Positions 26,355-35,842 of a stretch of 64,000 nt of DNA are shown here, piece after piece (the first letter of the stretch is position 1; every line of letters begins with the position of its first letter). The stretch is from Arthrobacter koreensis (lineage in GTDB: Bacteria; Actinomycetota; Actinomycetes; Actinomycetales; Micrococcaceae). Under the pieces are notes generated by a model. It had not been told where the DNA came from. It ran no database searches and worked only from the letters and a program-made list of their open reading frames with translations. Made by a program: the position numbers and the translations under genes. Location of the stretch: positions 1,054,001 to 1,118,000 of the forward strand of contig NZ_WACG01000001.1 of assembly GCF_009193255.1 (NCBI RefSeq). The letters run 5' to 3'.

Positions 26355-27701
26355 GTGAACCGCCCCGTCCCCCGGCTTATGCCGGCACTTGCCGCAGCCG
26401 CCGCTGCCGTCCTGGCACTCTCCGCCTGCACCCCCGCTTCTTCGGCTGCGGCCTCCTATCACGCTTGCCTCGACGACACCTCGCTGCAATTCACGAGCAT
26501 TGCCACATCACCCGGGGAGCTCGATTGCGGCCAGGGCAGTATCCCGGTGTCCTGGTTGGCTGCCGGAGCTGACGGGGAGGTCCCCAGCGTGGCGGTGTCG
26601 GCGTCGCCCGCGGCGTCAGCGTCAGCTTCAGCGTCAGCCGATGCCAAGGGAGACAAGGGCGAACCGGGCACCGACGGCAAGCCTGGAGAATCCGGGCCGG
26701 CCGGTGTTCCGGGGCAGGCGGGACCGGCGGGACCGGCGGGCGCTTACGGCAAGACCGGGGCGGCTGGCCAGGCGGGACCGGCCGGGGCGGCGGGAGCGGA
26801 CGGTGCCGCCGGATCTGACGGATCTGACGGAGCGGACGGTGCCGCCGGATCTGACGGAGCCGACGGTGCCGACGGTGCCACCGGGCCCGCCGGCGAACCG
26901 GGCCCAGCCGGTCCCACTGGACCCGCCGGCCTTCCCGGCCGGGATGGGAACAGCATCCACAACGGATCCGGGGCTCCCTCAAATAACGTGGGTGTGGACG
27001 GCGACTTCTACCTCGACACCGCAACCTTCGCCATCTACGGCCCCAAGACGGCGGGAACATGGCCGGGTGGGTCTCAAAGCCTGATTGGCCCGCAGGGACC
27101 CATGGGCCCTCAAGGCGTGCAAGGCCTTCAAGGTGATCAGGGTGACCCGGGCCCAGCGGGAACCACCGGTGCTGCGGGACCAGAAGGTCAGGTTGGCCCG
27201 GCCGGGCCACAGGGACCTGCAGGGCCCCAGGGGCCGGCAGGGCCCCAGGGGCCGGCAGGGCCCGCCGGACCGCAGGGCGATAAGGGCGACACCGGCGATA
27301 CCGGGCCCACCGGTCCGGCCGGACCGGCCGGGGCAGGGACGGTCTTCGTCAGCTTCCTGCCCGGCACCATAGATCCCACAGCTCTCACTAACGGTGCGGC
27401 TTACTTCCCGATCTCCGGCTCGGTGGCTCCCTCCAGCTCCCGAGAGGCTAACGAAATCCGAATGCCGCGCGCGGGGACCATCACCGAAATGAGAGTCGAG
27501 ATGACGGAACGGAGCAGCCTCATCGACGTGTACCTCGTCCGTGACGGCCTGTTCCAACCCCTCATGTCCTGCACGACTACCTCCCAATGCGGACGCACTG
27601 GATCGCTGTCCGTGCAGCAGAACCAGAAGCTCGTCCTGTGGGTTTACGGCTTGGGCCCCGCTCCCATTGAGAACCTGCGCGTCTCACTGGTCTTCGAGTA
27701 G
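26355..27701 (+). CDS. Collagen-like (Gly-X-Y) surface lipoprotein
   Basis: 448 residues from GTG at 26355 (CAGGAG six bases upstream). Lipoprotein signal ending LSAC, Cys25; residues 26-98 are a small domain with two Cys (38, 58) and a Ser/Ala stalk. Collagen block 1 is residues 99-200, 34 unbroken Gly-X-Y triplets; 201-244 is an interruption with [19 protein letters not shown], a spacer also seen in other bacterial and phage collagens; block 2 is 245-325, 27 triplets. Residues 326-448 form a beta-rich C-terminal domain with Cys406 and Cys412, probably for trimerisation. Predicted cell-surface rod anchored at Cys25. Triplets favour GPA, GPQ, GAD; no hydroxylase is expected. Confidence 0.88.
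   Translation: MNRPVPRLMPALAAAAAAVLALSACTPASSAAASYHACLDDTSLQFTSIATSPGELDCGQGSIPVSWLAAGADGEVPSVAVSASPAASASASASADAKGDKGEPGTDGKPGESGPAGVPGQAGPAGPAGAYGKTGAAGQAGPAGAAGADGAAGSDGSDGADGAAGSDGADGADGATGPAGEPGPAGPTGPAGLPGRDGNSIHNGSGAPSNNVGVDGDFYLDTATFAIYGPKTAGTWPGGSQSLIGPQGPMGPQGVQGLQGDQGDPGPAGTTGAAGPEGQVGPAGPQGPAGPQGPAGPQGPAGPAGPQGDKGDTGDTGPTGPAGPAGAGTVFVSFLPGTIDPTALTNGAAYFPISGSVAPSSSREANEIRMPRAGTITEMRVEMTERSSLIDVYLVRDGLFQPLMSCTTTSQCGRTGSLSVQQNQKLVLWVYGLGPAPIENLRVSLVFE
27222..27257 (+). repeat. Exact 18-bp tandem duplication inside collagen block 2
   Basis: GGGCCCCAGGGGCCGGCA occurs at 27222-27239 and again at 27240-27257, encoding repeated G-P-Q-G-P-A. Such repeats let triplet number change by slippage. 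Confidence 0.8.
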
Positions 27702-27713
27702 GGCAACCGGCTC

Positions 27714-29102
27714 CTAGATGGCCTTGCCCGGGTTGAGGATGCCAAGCGGATCCAGCGCGGCGCGGATGGTGTGCATGACTTCCAGCGAGACGTTCCCGAG
27801 CTCCTCCTGGAGCCAGTCCCGTTTCAGCAGGCCAATGCCGTGTTCTCCGGTGAGCGTGCCGCCCAGGGACTTGGCCAGGTGGAACATCTCCCCCAGCGCC
27901 ACCTTGGGCGGCCCCTCCGTCACGGACTCCTCCGGGTCCATCACGATCATCGGGTGCAGGTTGCCGTCGGAGGCATGGGCGATGGTGAAGATGCGCACGC
28001 CGGTGCGTTCGGCGATCGCCTCCAGCCCGGAGACGACGTCGGCCAGTTTCCCGCGCGGCACCCCGATGTCCCCAATCGAAACCCGACCGAGCTTTTCGAG
28101 TGAGGGGATAGCTTCCCGGCGGGCGGTCACCAGCGCGGCCGCCTGCTCGTCGTCGACCGCCCGTTCACAGATCCCGAACGGTGAGACGGCGTCCATCACC
28201 ACGTCCTGCTCCAGGAAGGCGCCGTGTCCGTCCGTTTGAACCAGCAGGAAGGACGCACCGCGGGAGCGGTAGTCCGTGCCCAGTGCAGCGTCCACTGCTT
28301 CGAGGGTCTGCCCGTCCATCAGCTCCATCATGGACGGCTGGATGCGCGCCGCAACAACCGCCGACGCCGCCCGGGCCGCCTGTTCAACGCTCGGGAAGAA
28401 GGCCGCAACCGTGGCGGTCTGCACGGGCAGCGGACGCAGCCGCAGGGTTGCTTCGACGACGATTCCCAGGGTCCCTTCCGACCCGATCATCAGGGCGTTC
28501 AGGTCATAGCCGCTCACGCCCTTGATGGTCTCCCGGCCGGTGCGCAGTTCCCTCCCGTCCGCAAGGATAACGCGCAGCGCCAGCACGGCTTCGCGCGTGA
28601 CGCCGTATTTGGCGCAGCGCATCCCGCCGGCGTTCGTGGCGATGTTCCCGCCGATGGAGCAGATGGCGGTGCTGGCCGGGTCAGGGGCGTAGAACAGCCC
28701 GTACTCAGCGGCGGCAGCGTTCAGCTCAGCATTCAGCACCCCGGGCTGCACGACGGCGAGCTGTTCCTCCGGATCGATCCGCAGGATCGAGTCCATGCCG
28801 GACACATCCAGCACGATTTCGCCCTGCCGGGAAGACGAGGCGCCTGCCAGCCCTGTTCCGGCCCCGCGGGGAACCACCGGGATCCGGTGCGCGCTGGCCC
28901 GGCGCAGGACTTCGGCTACTTCCCCGGCGTCCTGGGCGAAGACCACTCCGTCCGGGATGCTCTCAGCCACGAAGCCGGATCGGTCCGTGCTGGCCGCCAG
29001 CCGGTCCCCTTGGTCAACGGAAAACCTGGCTGCCGCGCCCAGCACGGCGGCCGCCCCATCCGCGACAGGAATGCCGGGAGCGTTCATGGACTTCGTACTC
29101 AC
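27714..29102 (-). CDS. FAD-binding oxidoreductase, GlcD/D-lactate dehydrogenase type
   Basis: 462 residues from GTG at 29102 (AAGGAGAAC upstream), preferred over ATG 29123, which overlaps the ribosome site. FAD_binding_4 domain with VVPRGAGTGLAGASS and CSIGGNIATNAGGMRCAKYG, then an FAD-oxidase C domain with AHASDGNLHP and GTLTGEHGIGLLKRDWL. These define the GlcD/Dld subgroup that oxidises D-lactate or glycolate, feeding the membrane quinone pool. It lies 22 bp after the lactate permease, favouring lactate or glycolate. Confidence 0.9.
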   Translation of the reverse strand: MSTKSMNAPGIPVADGAAAVLGAAARFSVDQGDRLAASTDRSGFVAESIPDGVVFAQDAGEVAEVLRRASAHRIPVVPRGAGTGLAGASSSRQGEIVLDVSGMDSILRIDPEEQLAVVQPGVLNAELNAAAAEYGLFYAPDPASTAICSIGGNIATNAGGMRCAKYGVTREAVLALRVILADGRELRTGRETIKGVSGYDLNALMIGSEGTLGIVVEATLRLRPLPVQTATVAAFFPSVEQAARAASAVVAARIQPSMMELMDGQTLEAVDAALGTDYRSRGASFLLVQTDGHGAFLEQDVVMDAVSPFGICERAVDDEQAAALVTARREAIPSLEKLGRVSIGDIGVPRGKLADVVSGLEAIAERTGVRIFTIAHASDGNLHPMIVMDPEESVTEGPPKVALGEMFHLAKSLGGTLTGEHGIGLLKRDWLQEELGNVSLEVMHTIRAALDPLGILNPGKAI

Positions 29103-29124
29103 ACGTTCTCCTTGACTTGCCAAC

Positions 29125-30939
29125 CTACGGGACCATCCAGCCGAGCACCGGCGTGGACTGCAACCAGATCAGCAGGGTCATCCCGACCAGCAGGCCCAGG
29201 GACCAGCCGATCAGCTTGCGCAGCAGCGTGCCCTCCACCCCGTTGAGGCCCACGGCCGCAGCGGCAATGGCCAGGTTCTGCAGCGACAGCATCTTGCCCA
29301 GCACCCCCGCGGAGGAGTTCGCCGCCGCCATCAGGGTGGGCGACAGGCCGGTCTCCTCGGCGGCGGCAACCTGCAGCTGCCCGAACAGGGAGTTCGACGA
29401 CGTGTCCGACCCGGTCAGCGCCACGCCGATCCAGCCCAGCAGCGGAGACAGAAGTGCGAAGAAGCCGCCGGCGGAGGCGAGCGCGACACCGAGGGTGGTG
29501 GTCTGTCCGGACAGGTTCATCACGAAGGACAGCGCGAGCACCGAACAGACTGTGACGATCGTCCAGCGCAGGGTCTTCAGGGTCTCGCCGTAGATCCGGA
29601 TTCCCTTCGCGGGTGCAATCCGGTAGAGAACCATGGTCAGGATCCCGGAGATCAGCAGCAGCGTTCCGGTGGCCTTCAGGTGGTCGAAGCGCAGGTTCTG
29701 CGCCCCCACCGGATCTCCGGAAGAATTCACCACGTCCAGGCCCGGCCAATGGAAGGTAACACCGCCCACCTGGGTCAGCCATGCCTTGATGGCGGGGATC
29801 TGCGCGAGGGAGAAGACCACAATGATGATCAGGTACGGGGCCACGGAGAGCCAGACGCTGCGGGCCGGCGGCCGTGCGTTATCGCGTCCGCCTTCTCCTG
29901 CGGAGCCCTCGCTCCCGCCGCTGGCGGCAGACCGCCGCCCAGAGCCGCCGCTTCCGGAAGCCTGCGAGGTGCTGCCGTCTCCGCCTGTGCGGGTCAGCGT
30001 GTCGGTTCCTTCCTCAGCAGCGCCTTCGCCCGCACGTTCTCCGGCGGCGGCACCGCGCACCGCACCGGCGTCGTCGTCCATCGCTTCCCCGGACATGCCG
30101 ATCAGTTCCTTCGGCTGCCAGACCCGGAGCATTGCGAGCACCGCGATCACCGTGGCGACGGCCGCCACGACGTCGGTCAGTTCCACGACGAAGAAGTTGG
30201 AAGCCACAAACTGCGCCAGGCCGAAGACGATGCCGGCCACCAGGGCCACCGGCCACGTCTGCCGCACACCGCGCTTGCCATCCACCAGGAACACCAGGAT
30301 CAGCGGGACCACGAGGGCGATGAACGGCGTCTGCCGCCCGGTCATGGAGGAGAGCTCCTGCAGGGGAATGCCGGTGACGCCGTTCAGCGCGATGATGGGC
30401 GCGGCCATGGCACCGAATGCCACCGGCGCGGTGTTGGCCAGCAGCGCCACGATCGCCGACTTCAGCGGTTTCATGCCGGCGGCCATCAGCATCGCGGCGG
30501 CAATGGCTACCGGGGCGCCGAAACCAGCCAGCGATTCGAGCAGGGCACCGAAACAGAACGCGATCAGGATGGACAGGATCCGCAGGTCATCGGAGATGGA
30601 GCGGATGGTCCGTCCCAGTACGTCGAACCACGGGGTTGCCACCGTGAGGTTGTAGATCCATAGTGCGTTGATGAGGATCCACAGGATCGGGAAGATGGCG
30701 TAGAACGCACCCAGGGCGGTGGCAGAGAGGGTCTGATCCAGCGGCATGCCCCAGCCGAACAGCGCCAGCAGGATGGACAGGACCAGCGAGATGATGCCCG
30801 CCTGGTAGGCCTTGAGCCGGAAGACGCCGAGCATCACGAAGAGCAGGAGCAGCGGGAGCGCGGCGAGGATGGCGGAAAGCACCAGGGAATCGCCAATAGG
30901 ATCAAGGACCTGTTCGTACTGCGCTGCCGGAAAATGCAC
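29125..30939 (-). CDS. lctP: L-lactate permease (LctP family) with long cytoplasmic insertion
   Basis: 604 residues from GTG at 30939 (AAAGGGG upstream). About 12-14 membrane helices; SLAGFGAPVAIAAAMLMAAGM and TGSDTSSNSLFGQLQ are signature LctP segments. Residues about 281-360 are an acidic, then Ser/Gly/Arg-rich loop (GGSGRRSAASGGSEGSAGEG) not needed for transport, and longer than I expect for the family. Imports lactate/glycolate with protons for the oxidase encoded downstream. Confidence 0.92.
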   Translation of the reverse strand: MHFPAAQYEQVLDPIGDSLVLSAILAALPLLLLFVMLGVFRLKAYQAGIISLVLSILLALFGWGMPLDQTLSATALGAFYAIFPILWILINALWIYNLTVATPWFDVLGRTIRSISDDLRILSILIAFCFGALLESLAGFGAPVAIAAAMLMAAGMKPLKSAIVALLANTAPVAFGAMAAPIIALNGVTGIPLQELSSMTGRQTPFIALVVPLILVFLVDGKRGVRQTWPVALVAGIVFGLAQFVASNFFVVELTDVVAAVATVIAVLAMLRVWQPKELIGMSGEAMDDDAGAVRGAAAGERAGEGAAEEGTDTLTRTGGDGSTSQASGSGGSGRRSAASGGSEGSAGEGGRDNARPPARSVWLSVAPYLIIIVVFSLAQIPAIKAWLTQVGGVTFHWPGLDVVNSSGDPVGAQNLRFDHLKATGTLLLISGILTMVLYRIAPAKGIRIYGETLKTLRWTIVTVCSVLALSFVMNLSGQTTTLGVALASAGGFFALLSPLLGWIGVALTGSDTSSNSLFGQLQVAAAEETGLSPTLMAAANSSAGVLGKMLSLQNLAIAAAAVGLNGVEGTLLRKLIGWSLGLLVGMTLLIWLQSTPVLGWMVP

Positions 30940-31053
30940 AAAAACCCCTTTGTTTTTGCCGGGCCGGTTGGATCCGGTCCTGCCCGTAGACAAGTTGGGT
31001 AGACACTAGGCGCGCCGGTCCGGCCGGTCAACGCCCCTGCCTGCCCTTCTCAC

Positions 31054-31109
31054 CGAAATGGCAGAAAGTGCCCGTTACAGCGCTGAAACGGGCACTTTCT
31101 GCTATCTCG
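31054..31109. repeat. 56-bp palindromic element, copy 2
   Basis: GCAGAAAGTGCCCGTT pairs with AACGGGCACTTTCTGC around ACAGCGCTGA; flanked by CGAAATG and TATCTCG exactly as copy 1. Here it lies between divergent units (lctP and a broken SDR), so it is not simply a terminator. Confidence 0.8.
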
Positions 31110-31131
31110 ATGGATACGGCAGGATATGGTC

Positions 31132-31685
31132 ATGAGTTTCGAGGGCGTGCGGACAGCGGTCATTACCGGGTGGATGTGCTGTTCAACAATGCCGGCAGCT
31201 TCGGCCCGTCAGGTTCCGTGGACCAGATCAGCCTCGGCGACTGGAATGAAACCATCGCAGTGAACCTGACCGGCAGTATGCCCTGCGCTGCGGCGGCGGT
31301 CCGGCAAATGAAGGAACAGGACCCTCCCGGCGGCCGGATCATCAATAACGGCTCCCTCTCCGCCATCGCTCCCCGCCCGCTGGCCGCGGCCTACACCGCC
31401 ACCAAGCACGCCGTCACCGGGCTCACCAAGTCGATTGACCTGGACGGCCGCACCTGGGGAATCAGCTGCGCGCAGATCGACATCGGCAACGCTGCCACGG
31501 AGCTGCTGGACGGCATCACCGCCGGAGGCGCGCTGCAGCCGGACGGCACCCGCAAAGCAGAACCGACCTTCCCGGCGGAAGAAGCGGCCCGGATAGTCGT
31601 GTTCATGGCCGGCCTGCCGGCGTCGGCCAATCCGGGCTCCGTGGTGCTCACGGCAGCCGGCATGCCCTACCTCGGCCGCGGCTAG
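31132..31685 (+). pseudogene. SDR oxidoreductase with internal deletion of the cofactor-binding region
   Basis: ATG 31132 opens a normal SDR start (MSFEGVRTAVITG). Right after the ITG the reading frame changes, and sequence resumes in another frame with VDVLFNNAG and runs to 31685 through YTATKHAVTGLTKS (Tyr/Lys of the active site) to the C-terminus. The glycine-rich loop, strand 2 and helices up to NNAG, roughly 70 residues, are missing, with the junction near 31168-31172. The residual frame has no good start. It cannot bind NAD(P) normally. Confidence 0.75.
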
Positions 31686-32101
31686 GACCGGCTCTTCCGG
31701 GTTTCCTTCTCGTTGGCCTTCTGGATGGCCTCAACCAGCTCATCCTTGGTCATACGGGACCGGCCCGTAATCTCCAGCTTGGATGCGACGTCGTACAGAT
31801 GGTCCTTGGTGGCATTGGCATCCACTCCCCCGGCGGTCTTCGCGTTGGAGCGCCTGCCCTCTTCAGCCTTCTTGTCCGAGGGGCCCTTCGAGTCCTTGGG
31901 CTCCCAGTGGTCGCCGACCTTTTCGTAGGTGTGCTTCAGCGAGGCATACGCGGTCTGCGCGGCCCGCTGCTCGTTCCCGTACTCATCCATCGCGGAGTCG
32001 TAGGTCTTCGCGAACGTGTCCTGCGCCTTCTGGTCTGAACGTTCCAGGGTTGACGGCAGCTCGCTCTTTTTGGCCTTGCCGGCCTTGGTGGTCTTCGGCA
32101 T
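31682..32101 (-). CDS. chaB: ChaB-domain protein with Rho_N-like C-terminus
   Basis: 139 residues. Residues 10-70 are a ChaB domain (LPSTLERSDQKAQDTFAKTYDSAMDEY...QTAYASLKHTYEK). The C-terminal 40 residues (TKDHLYDVASKLEITGRSRMTKDELVEAIQKA) form a Rho-N/SAP-like helical nucleic-acid-binding motif, between them a Lys/Ser linker. Often general-stress controlled in actinobacteria; molecular role not established. Two bases after the preceding small gene, so one operon; overlaps the 3' end of the SDR pseudogene. Confidence 0.85.
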   Translation of the reverse strand: MPKTTKAGKAKKSELPSTLERSDQKAQDTFAKTYDSAMDEYGNEQRAAQTAYASLKHTYEKVGDHWEPKDSKGPSDKKAEEGRRSNAKTAGGVDANATKDHLYDVASKLEITGRSRMTKDELVEAIQKANEKETRKSRS

Positions 32102-32103
32102 TC

Positions 32104-32322
32104 TCAGTCGTCCCCCTCAGGCTGCAGTGTGGAAGCTTCGGTTCCTTGAGGCCCGCCGAGCACTTCCTGGACTTCAGCGCTGTCCGTGTCATCCGCCAGC
32201 GGTTCGGGCTGGCGCCATTCCTGGGCGTGGTCCGGAGCGGCGTTACGGGTGAGGTTCTGCGTTTCGTGCTTCATTTCCTCATCCATGCGGCGCCCATGGG
32301 TGCTGTTTCCGCGTTCGGCCAT
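32104..32322 (-). CDS. Small acidic hydrophilic protein upstream of chaB
   Basis: 72 residues, rich in Glu, Gln, Asp and Thr, no hydrophobic segment, likely disordered. ATG preceded by GGAAGGAAAG. First gene of the chaB operon, with a TAAG-N4-CTTA site only 29 bp upstream. No family recognised. Confidence 0.65.
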   Translation of the reverse strand: MAERGNSTHGRRMDEEMKHETQNLTRNAAPDHAQEWRQPEPLADDTDSAEVQEVLGGPQGTEASTLQPEGDD

Positions 32323-32350
32323 GGTGCTTTCCTTCCGGTCGGCAACTTAC

Positions 32351-32362
32351 TAAGCGTCCTTA
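32351..32362 (-). promoter_or_regulatory. TAAG-N4-CTTA inverted repeat, site 3
   Basis: Reads ACAG-TAAGGACGCTTA-GTAA on the minus strand, nearly the same flanks as site 1 (ACAG-TAAG). It sits 29 bp before the chaB operon start. Confidence 0.55.
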
Positions 32363-32402
32363 CTGTCTACCACCCGGGCAGGCCCGCCTCAACCCGCGGA
32401 GG

Positions 32403-33824
32403 TCAGCACTCCACCACGTTCACGGCCAGGCCGCCCATCGCCGTCTCCTTGTACTTCGAGCTCATGTCCCGTCCGGTTTCCCGCATGGTCACAATGACTT
32501 CGTCCAGGGAGACACGGTGCTCGCCGTCGCCCCAAAGGGCCATCTTCGCGGCGTTGACCGCCTTTCCGGCGCCGATCGCGTTCCGTTCGATGCAGGGCAC
32601 CTGGACCAGGCCGCCGATCGGATCGCAGGTCAGGCCGAGGTTGTGTTCCATGGCGATTTCCGCGGCGTTCTCAACCTGTTCGGGCGTTCCGCCCAGGATT
32701 TCGGCAAGGCCCGCGGCAGCCATGGACGACGCCGATCCCACCTCGCCCTGGCAACCCACCTCCGCGCCGGAAATCGAAGCCTGCTCCTTGTAGAGCACCC
32801 CGATCGCGCCGGCAGCGAGCAGGAAACGGACGACGGCGTCGTCCTTCTGTTCCTGCGTGGCCGTGTCCATGCCGGGGCCGTAGTGCGTGGCGTAGAAGAG
32901 CACAGCGGGGATGATGCCCGCGGCACCGTTGGTCGGCGCGGTAACAACGCGGCCGCCGGAGGCGTTTTCCTCGTTAACGGCCAGCGCCACCAGGTTGACC
33001 CATTCCTGCCAGAAACGCGGGTCCCGCGTGGGATCCTCCTCGCGCAGGCGGGTGTGCCACTGCGGCGCCCGGCGCCGGACCTTCAGGCCGCCGGGCAGCA
33101 GGCCGGTGCGGGAAATGGCTGAGTCCTTGCACTGGTCCATCACGTCGCGAATGTGCAGCAGTCCGGCCCGGATCTCCTCCTCGGAGCGGGACACCAGCTC
33201 GTTCGCCAGCATCACCTCGCTGATGGACAGCCCGTTGTCCGTACAGTGTTCCAGCAGTTGAACGGCGGTGCGGAAGGGATACGGAAGCGATTGTTTTGAG
33301 GCTTCAAGCTCGACGGCGGCCGTCTCCTCCTCGCCGTCGCGCACAATAAACCCGCCACCCACGCTGAAGAACGTCGCTTCGTGGAGGAGTTCACCGTCCG
33401 CGCCGGCAACCGCGAACCGGATGCCGTTGGTGTGCCGGGGCAGGACAGTAAGCGGGTGCAGCACCATGTCTGCAATCCCGTATTCGAGGACCACCGCGAC
33501 GCCGCCGGCCCGCTCAAGCCGGTTGGCCAGCGAGATCTTGCCGCTGGCTTCGATCTCGGCGAGCCGTTCCTCCATCTCATCAGGGAGGATCTCTTCCGGA
33601 GCGAAGCCTTCCAGGCCGAGCAGGACGGCGGGAAAAGTTCCGTGCCCGCGGCCGGTCGCCGCGAGGGACCCGTAAAGGTCCACGCGGAGACCGGCCACGG
33701 AACCAAGGACACCGGCGTCGGCAAGCTCCGCGGCGAAGGCCGCGCCCGCCCGCATCGGCCCCACGGTGTGGGAGCTCGAGGGGCCGATGCCTACGGTAAA
33801 GAGGTCGAATACGCCTACAGCCAT
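32403..33824 (-). CDS. sdaA: L-serine ammonia-lyase (L-serine dehydratase), iron-sulfur type
   Basis: 473 residues, single-chain alpha+beta fusion. N-terminal [23 protein letters not shown] is diagnostic; later [21 protein letters not shown] and [18 protein letters not shown] carry the Cys residues for the oxygen-sensitive 4Fe-4S cluster. Converts L-serine to pyruvate and ammonia. Last gene of the glycine operon (24 bp after glyA): glycine is turned into serine by GcvPTH plus GlyA, and SdaA drains it to pyruvate. Confidence 0.95.
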   Translation of the reverse strand: MAVGVFDLFTVGIGPSSSHTVGPMRAGAAFAAELADAGVLGSVAGLRVDLYGSLAATGRGHGTFPAVLLGLEGFAPEEILPDEMEERLAEIEASGKISLANRLERAGGVAVVLEYGIADMVLHPLTVLPRHTNGIRFAVAGADGELLHEATFFSVGGGFIVRDGEEETAAVELEASKQSLPYPFRTAVQLLEHCTDNGLSISEVMLANELVSRSEEEIRAGLLHIRDVMDQCKDSAISRTGLLPGGLKVRRRAPQWHTRLREEDPTRDPRFWQEWVNLVALAVNEENASGGRVVTAPTNGAAGIIPAVLFYATHYGPGMDTATQEQKDDAVVRFLLAAGAIGVLYKEQASISGAEVGCQGEVGSASSMAAAGLAEILGGTPEQVENAAEIAMEHNLGLTCDPIGGLVQVPCIERNAIGAGKAVNAAKMALWGDGEHRVSLDEVIVTMRETGRDMSSKYKETAMGGLAVNVVEC

Positions 33825-33848
33825 GCGGTGTCCTTTGGTTCGCGCCGG

Positions 33849-35150
33849 TTAGGCGCGGGCGGGTGCTCCGGACAGGTCGGCGACCTGCGGGTAGAGCGGG
33901 TGGGCCGCGGCCAGTGCGTGGACGCGGTCCTTGAGTGCACTGAGGTCCTCGCCGTCGCCGGCGATCAGGGCCAGCGCGATGATGTCTGCGACTTCACGGA
34001 ACGCTTCCTCCCCGAAACCGCGGGTGGCCAGCGCCGGGGTGCCGATCCGCAGACCCGAGGTGACCATCGGGGGCCGCGGGTCGAACGGCACGGCGTTGCG
34101 GTTGACCGTGATGTCGATCTGCGCGAGGCGGTCCTCGGCCTGCTGGCCGTCCAGCTCCGCGTTGCGCAGGTCAACCAGCACCAGGTGCACGTCGGTGCCC
34201 CCGGAGACCACCGAGATACCCTTGGCAGCGACGTCCCCGGACAGCAGCCGCTCGGCGAGGATCCTCGAACCGGCGAGAGTGCGTTCCTGGCGTTCGCGGA
34301 ACTCGGGCGTGCCGGCGATCTTCAGTGCGGTCGCCTTGCCGGCGATCACATGCTCCAGCGGGCCGCCCTGCTGGCCGGGGAACACCGCTGAGTTGATCTT
34401 CTTGGCGATGTCCGCGTCATTGGAGAGGATGATGCCGCCGCGCGGACCCGCCAGGGTCTTGTGCGTCGTCGAGGTCACCACATGGGCGTGCGGAACCGGG
34501 CTGGGGTGCAGTCCGGCCGCGACCAGTCCGGCGAAGTGCGCCATGTCCACCATGAGGTAGGCACCCACCTCGTCAGCGATGGCACGGAATGCCTCGAAGT
34601 CCAGCTGCCGCGCGTAGGCGGACCAGCCGGCAACAATGAGCTTCGGCTTGTGCTCACGGGCCAGGCGCGCGACGTCGTCCATGTCCACGGTGTGGGTGGT
34701 TTCGTCCACGCCGTAGGGAACGATGTTGTACAGCCGGCCGGAGAAGTTGATCTTCATGCCGTGAGTCAGGTGGCCGCCGTCGGCCAGGGAGAGCCCGAGC
34801 ACGGTGTCACCCGGGCGGATCAGCGCATGCATCACCGACGCGTTGGCCTGGGCACCGGAGTGCGGCTGCACGTTGGCAAAGCCGGCACCGAAGAGTTCCT
34901 TGGCGCGGTCGATGGCCAGCTGCTCAATGACGTCCACGTACTCGCAGCCGCCGTAGTAGCGGCGCCCCGGGTAGCCCTCGGCGTACTTGTTGGTCAGTAC
35001 CGAGCCCTGGGCCTCCATGATGGCCACCGCTGTGTGGTTCTCGGAGGCGATCATCTCCAGGCCGTCCTGCTGGCGGCGGCGCTCGTTATCGATCTGCTCA
35101 GCCACCTCGGGATCGATCTCCGCGAGGCGGGAGTTCAGGAAATCGGTCAC
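33849..35150 (-). CDS. glyA: Serine hydroxymethyltransferase
   Basis: 433 residues. PLP lysine Lys231 in [14 protein letters not shown]; substrate and folate residues in [13 protein letters not shown] and [12 protein letters not shown]. Interconverts glycine plus methylene-tetrahydrofolate and serine. Start ATG overlaps the gcvH stop as ATGA, showing tight translational coupling. In this operon it would run toward serine, using the methylene-THF made by the glycine cleavage system. Confidence 0.96.
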   Translation of the reverse strand: MTDFLNSRLAEIDPEVAEQIDNERRRQQDGLEMIASENHTAVAIMEAQGSVLTNKYAEGYPGRRYYGGCEYVDVIEQLAIDRAKELFGAGFANVQPHSGAQANASVMHALIRPGDTVLGLSLADGGHLTHGMKINFSGRLYNIVPYGVDETTHTVDMDDVARLAREHKPKLIVAGWSAYARQLDFEAFRAIADEVGAYLMVDMAHFAGLVAAGLHPSPVPHAHVVTSTTHKTLAGPRGGIILSNDADIAKKINSAVFPGQQGGPLEHVIAGKATALKIAGTPEFRERQERTLAGSRILAERLLSGDVAAKGISVVSGGTDVHLVLVDLRNAELDGQQAEDRLAQIDITVNRNAVPFDPRPPMVTSGLRIGTPALATRGFGEEAFREVADIIALALIAGDGEDLSALKDRVHALAAAHPLYPQVADLSGAPARA

Positions 35151-35524
35151 AGCTCGCCGCCGTTCTTCTCTGCGTACTCAGCAGCGCTCAGCAGCTCACC
35201 CTCCTCCGTGACCTCAACGGTGAACAGCCAGCCGGCACCGTAGGGGTCTTCGTTCAGGATGGCCGGGTTGTCCACGGCTTCCTGGTTGACCTCCACGATG
35301 GTGCCGGAAACCGGGGCGTACAGGTCCGAGACGGACTTGGTGGATTCAACCTCGCCGCAGGTCTCGCCCGCAGTGACGGTGTCGCCGACGGCGGGAAGGT
35401 CGACGTAGACAACGTCGCCCAGCGCGTCAGCGGCGACGGCGGAAATGCCGACCTTCACGGGGTTGGAAGAGTCCACCCACTCGTGCTCAGCGGAGTAACG
35501 GAGGCCTTCAACAACTTTGCTCAT
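35147..35524 (-). CDS. gcvH: Glycine cleavage system H protein
   Basis: 125 residues, full length. Lipoyl attachment at Lys63 in [17 protein letters not shown]. Shuttles the aminomethyl group among P, T and L proteins. Starts ATG 35524 with a good ribosome site; overlaps glyA. It is separated from gcvT by 318 bp holding a 56-bp palindrome. No L-protein gene is in the window. Confidence 0.95.
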   Translation of the reverse strand: MSKVVEGLRYSAEHEWVDSSNPVKVGISAVAADALGDVVYVDLPAVGDTVTAGETCGEVESTKSVSDLYAPVSGTIVEVNQEAVDNPAILNEDPYGAGWLFTVEVTEEGELLSAAEYAEKNGGEL

Positions 35525-35842
35525 GGGGTGTGCCTTTCAAGTGGTGTGAACAACTGGTTCAAAGTCTACGGATATGGATGCTGCGTGCCTGGGGCAGACG
35601 GTACGGCATTCTGCCGCCCCTTAGCGTTTCCAGATCCCGCCCGCCTCCTCGCAAGCTCGGAGAGGGACCCTGGATCTTTCACTGCCTCGCTCGTTCCTCG
35701 CTCGGCGATGCGGGCTACACGAAACGCTCCGCCACCACCGAGTCCGTCCGGCTGAGGTGCCAGTTCCCCCATCGAGAGGCCAGTTACGGCTGGTTTCAGG
35801 GCTGAAAAGAGCCGTAACTGGCCTCTCGGCGGGAGGGATGAC
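35525..35842. other. 318-bp spacer between gcvT and gcvH
   Basis: No gene is supported. It holds the third 56-bp palindrome near the gcvT end, then a stretch rich in CTCGCTCG-type repeats (about 35688-35705), and gcvH leader sequence. An internal promoter for gcvH-glyA-sdaA may lie here. Confidence 0.5.
35773..35828. repeat. 56-bp palindromic element, copy 3
   Basis: CGAGAGGCCAGTTACGGC pairs with GCCGTAACTGGCCTCTCG; the 20-base loop folds again through TTTCAG-GG-CTGAAA. Stem sequence differs from copies 1 and 2, but total length, CGARA end and CAG-NN-CTG centre coincide base for base. Inside the gcv operon it could attenuate transcription into gcvH. Confidence 0.75.

Noticed and set aside
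26491-27210. Long minus-strand frames opposite the collagen-like gene
   Set aside because: Arg/Pro-rich shadows of the Gly-X-Y repeats.
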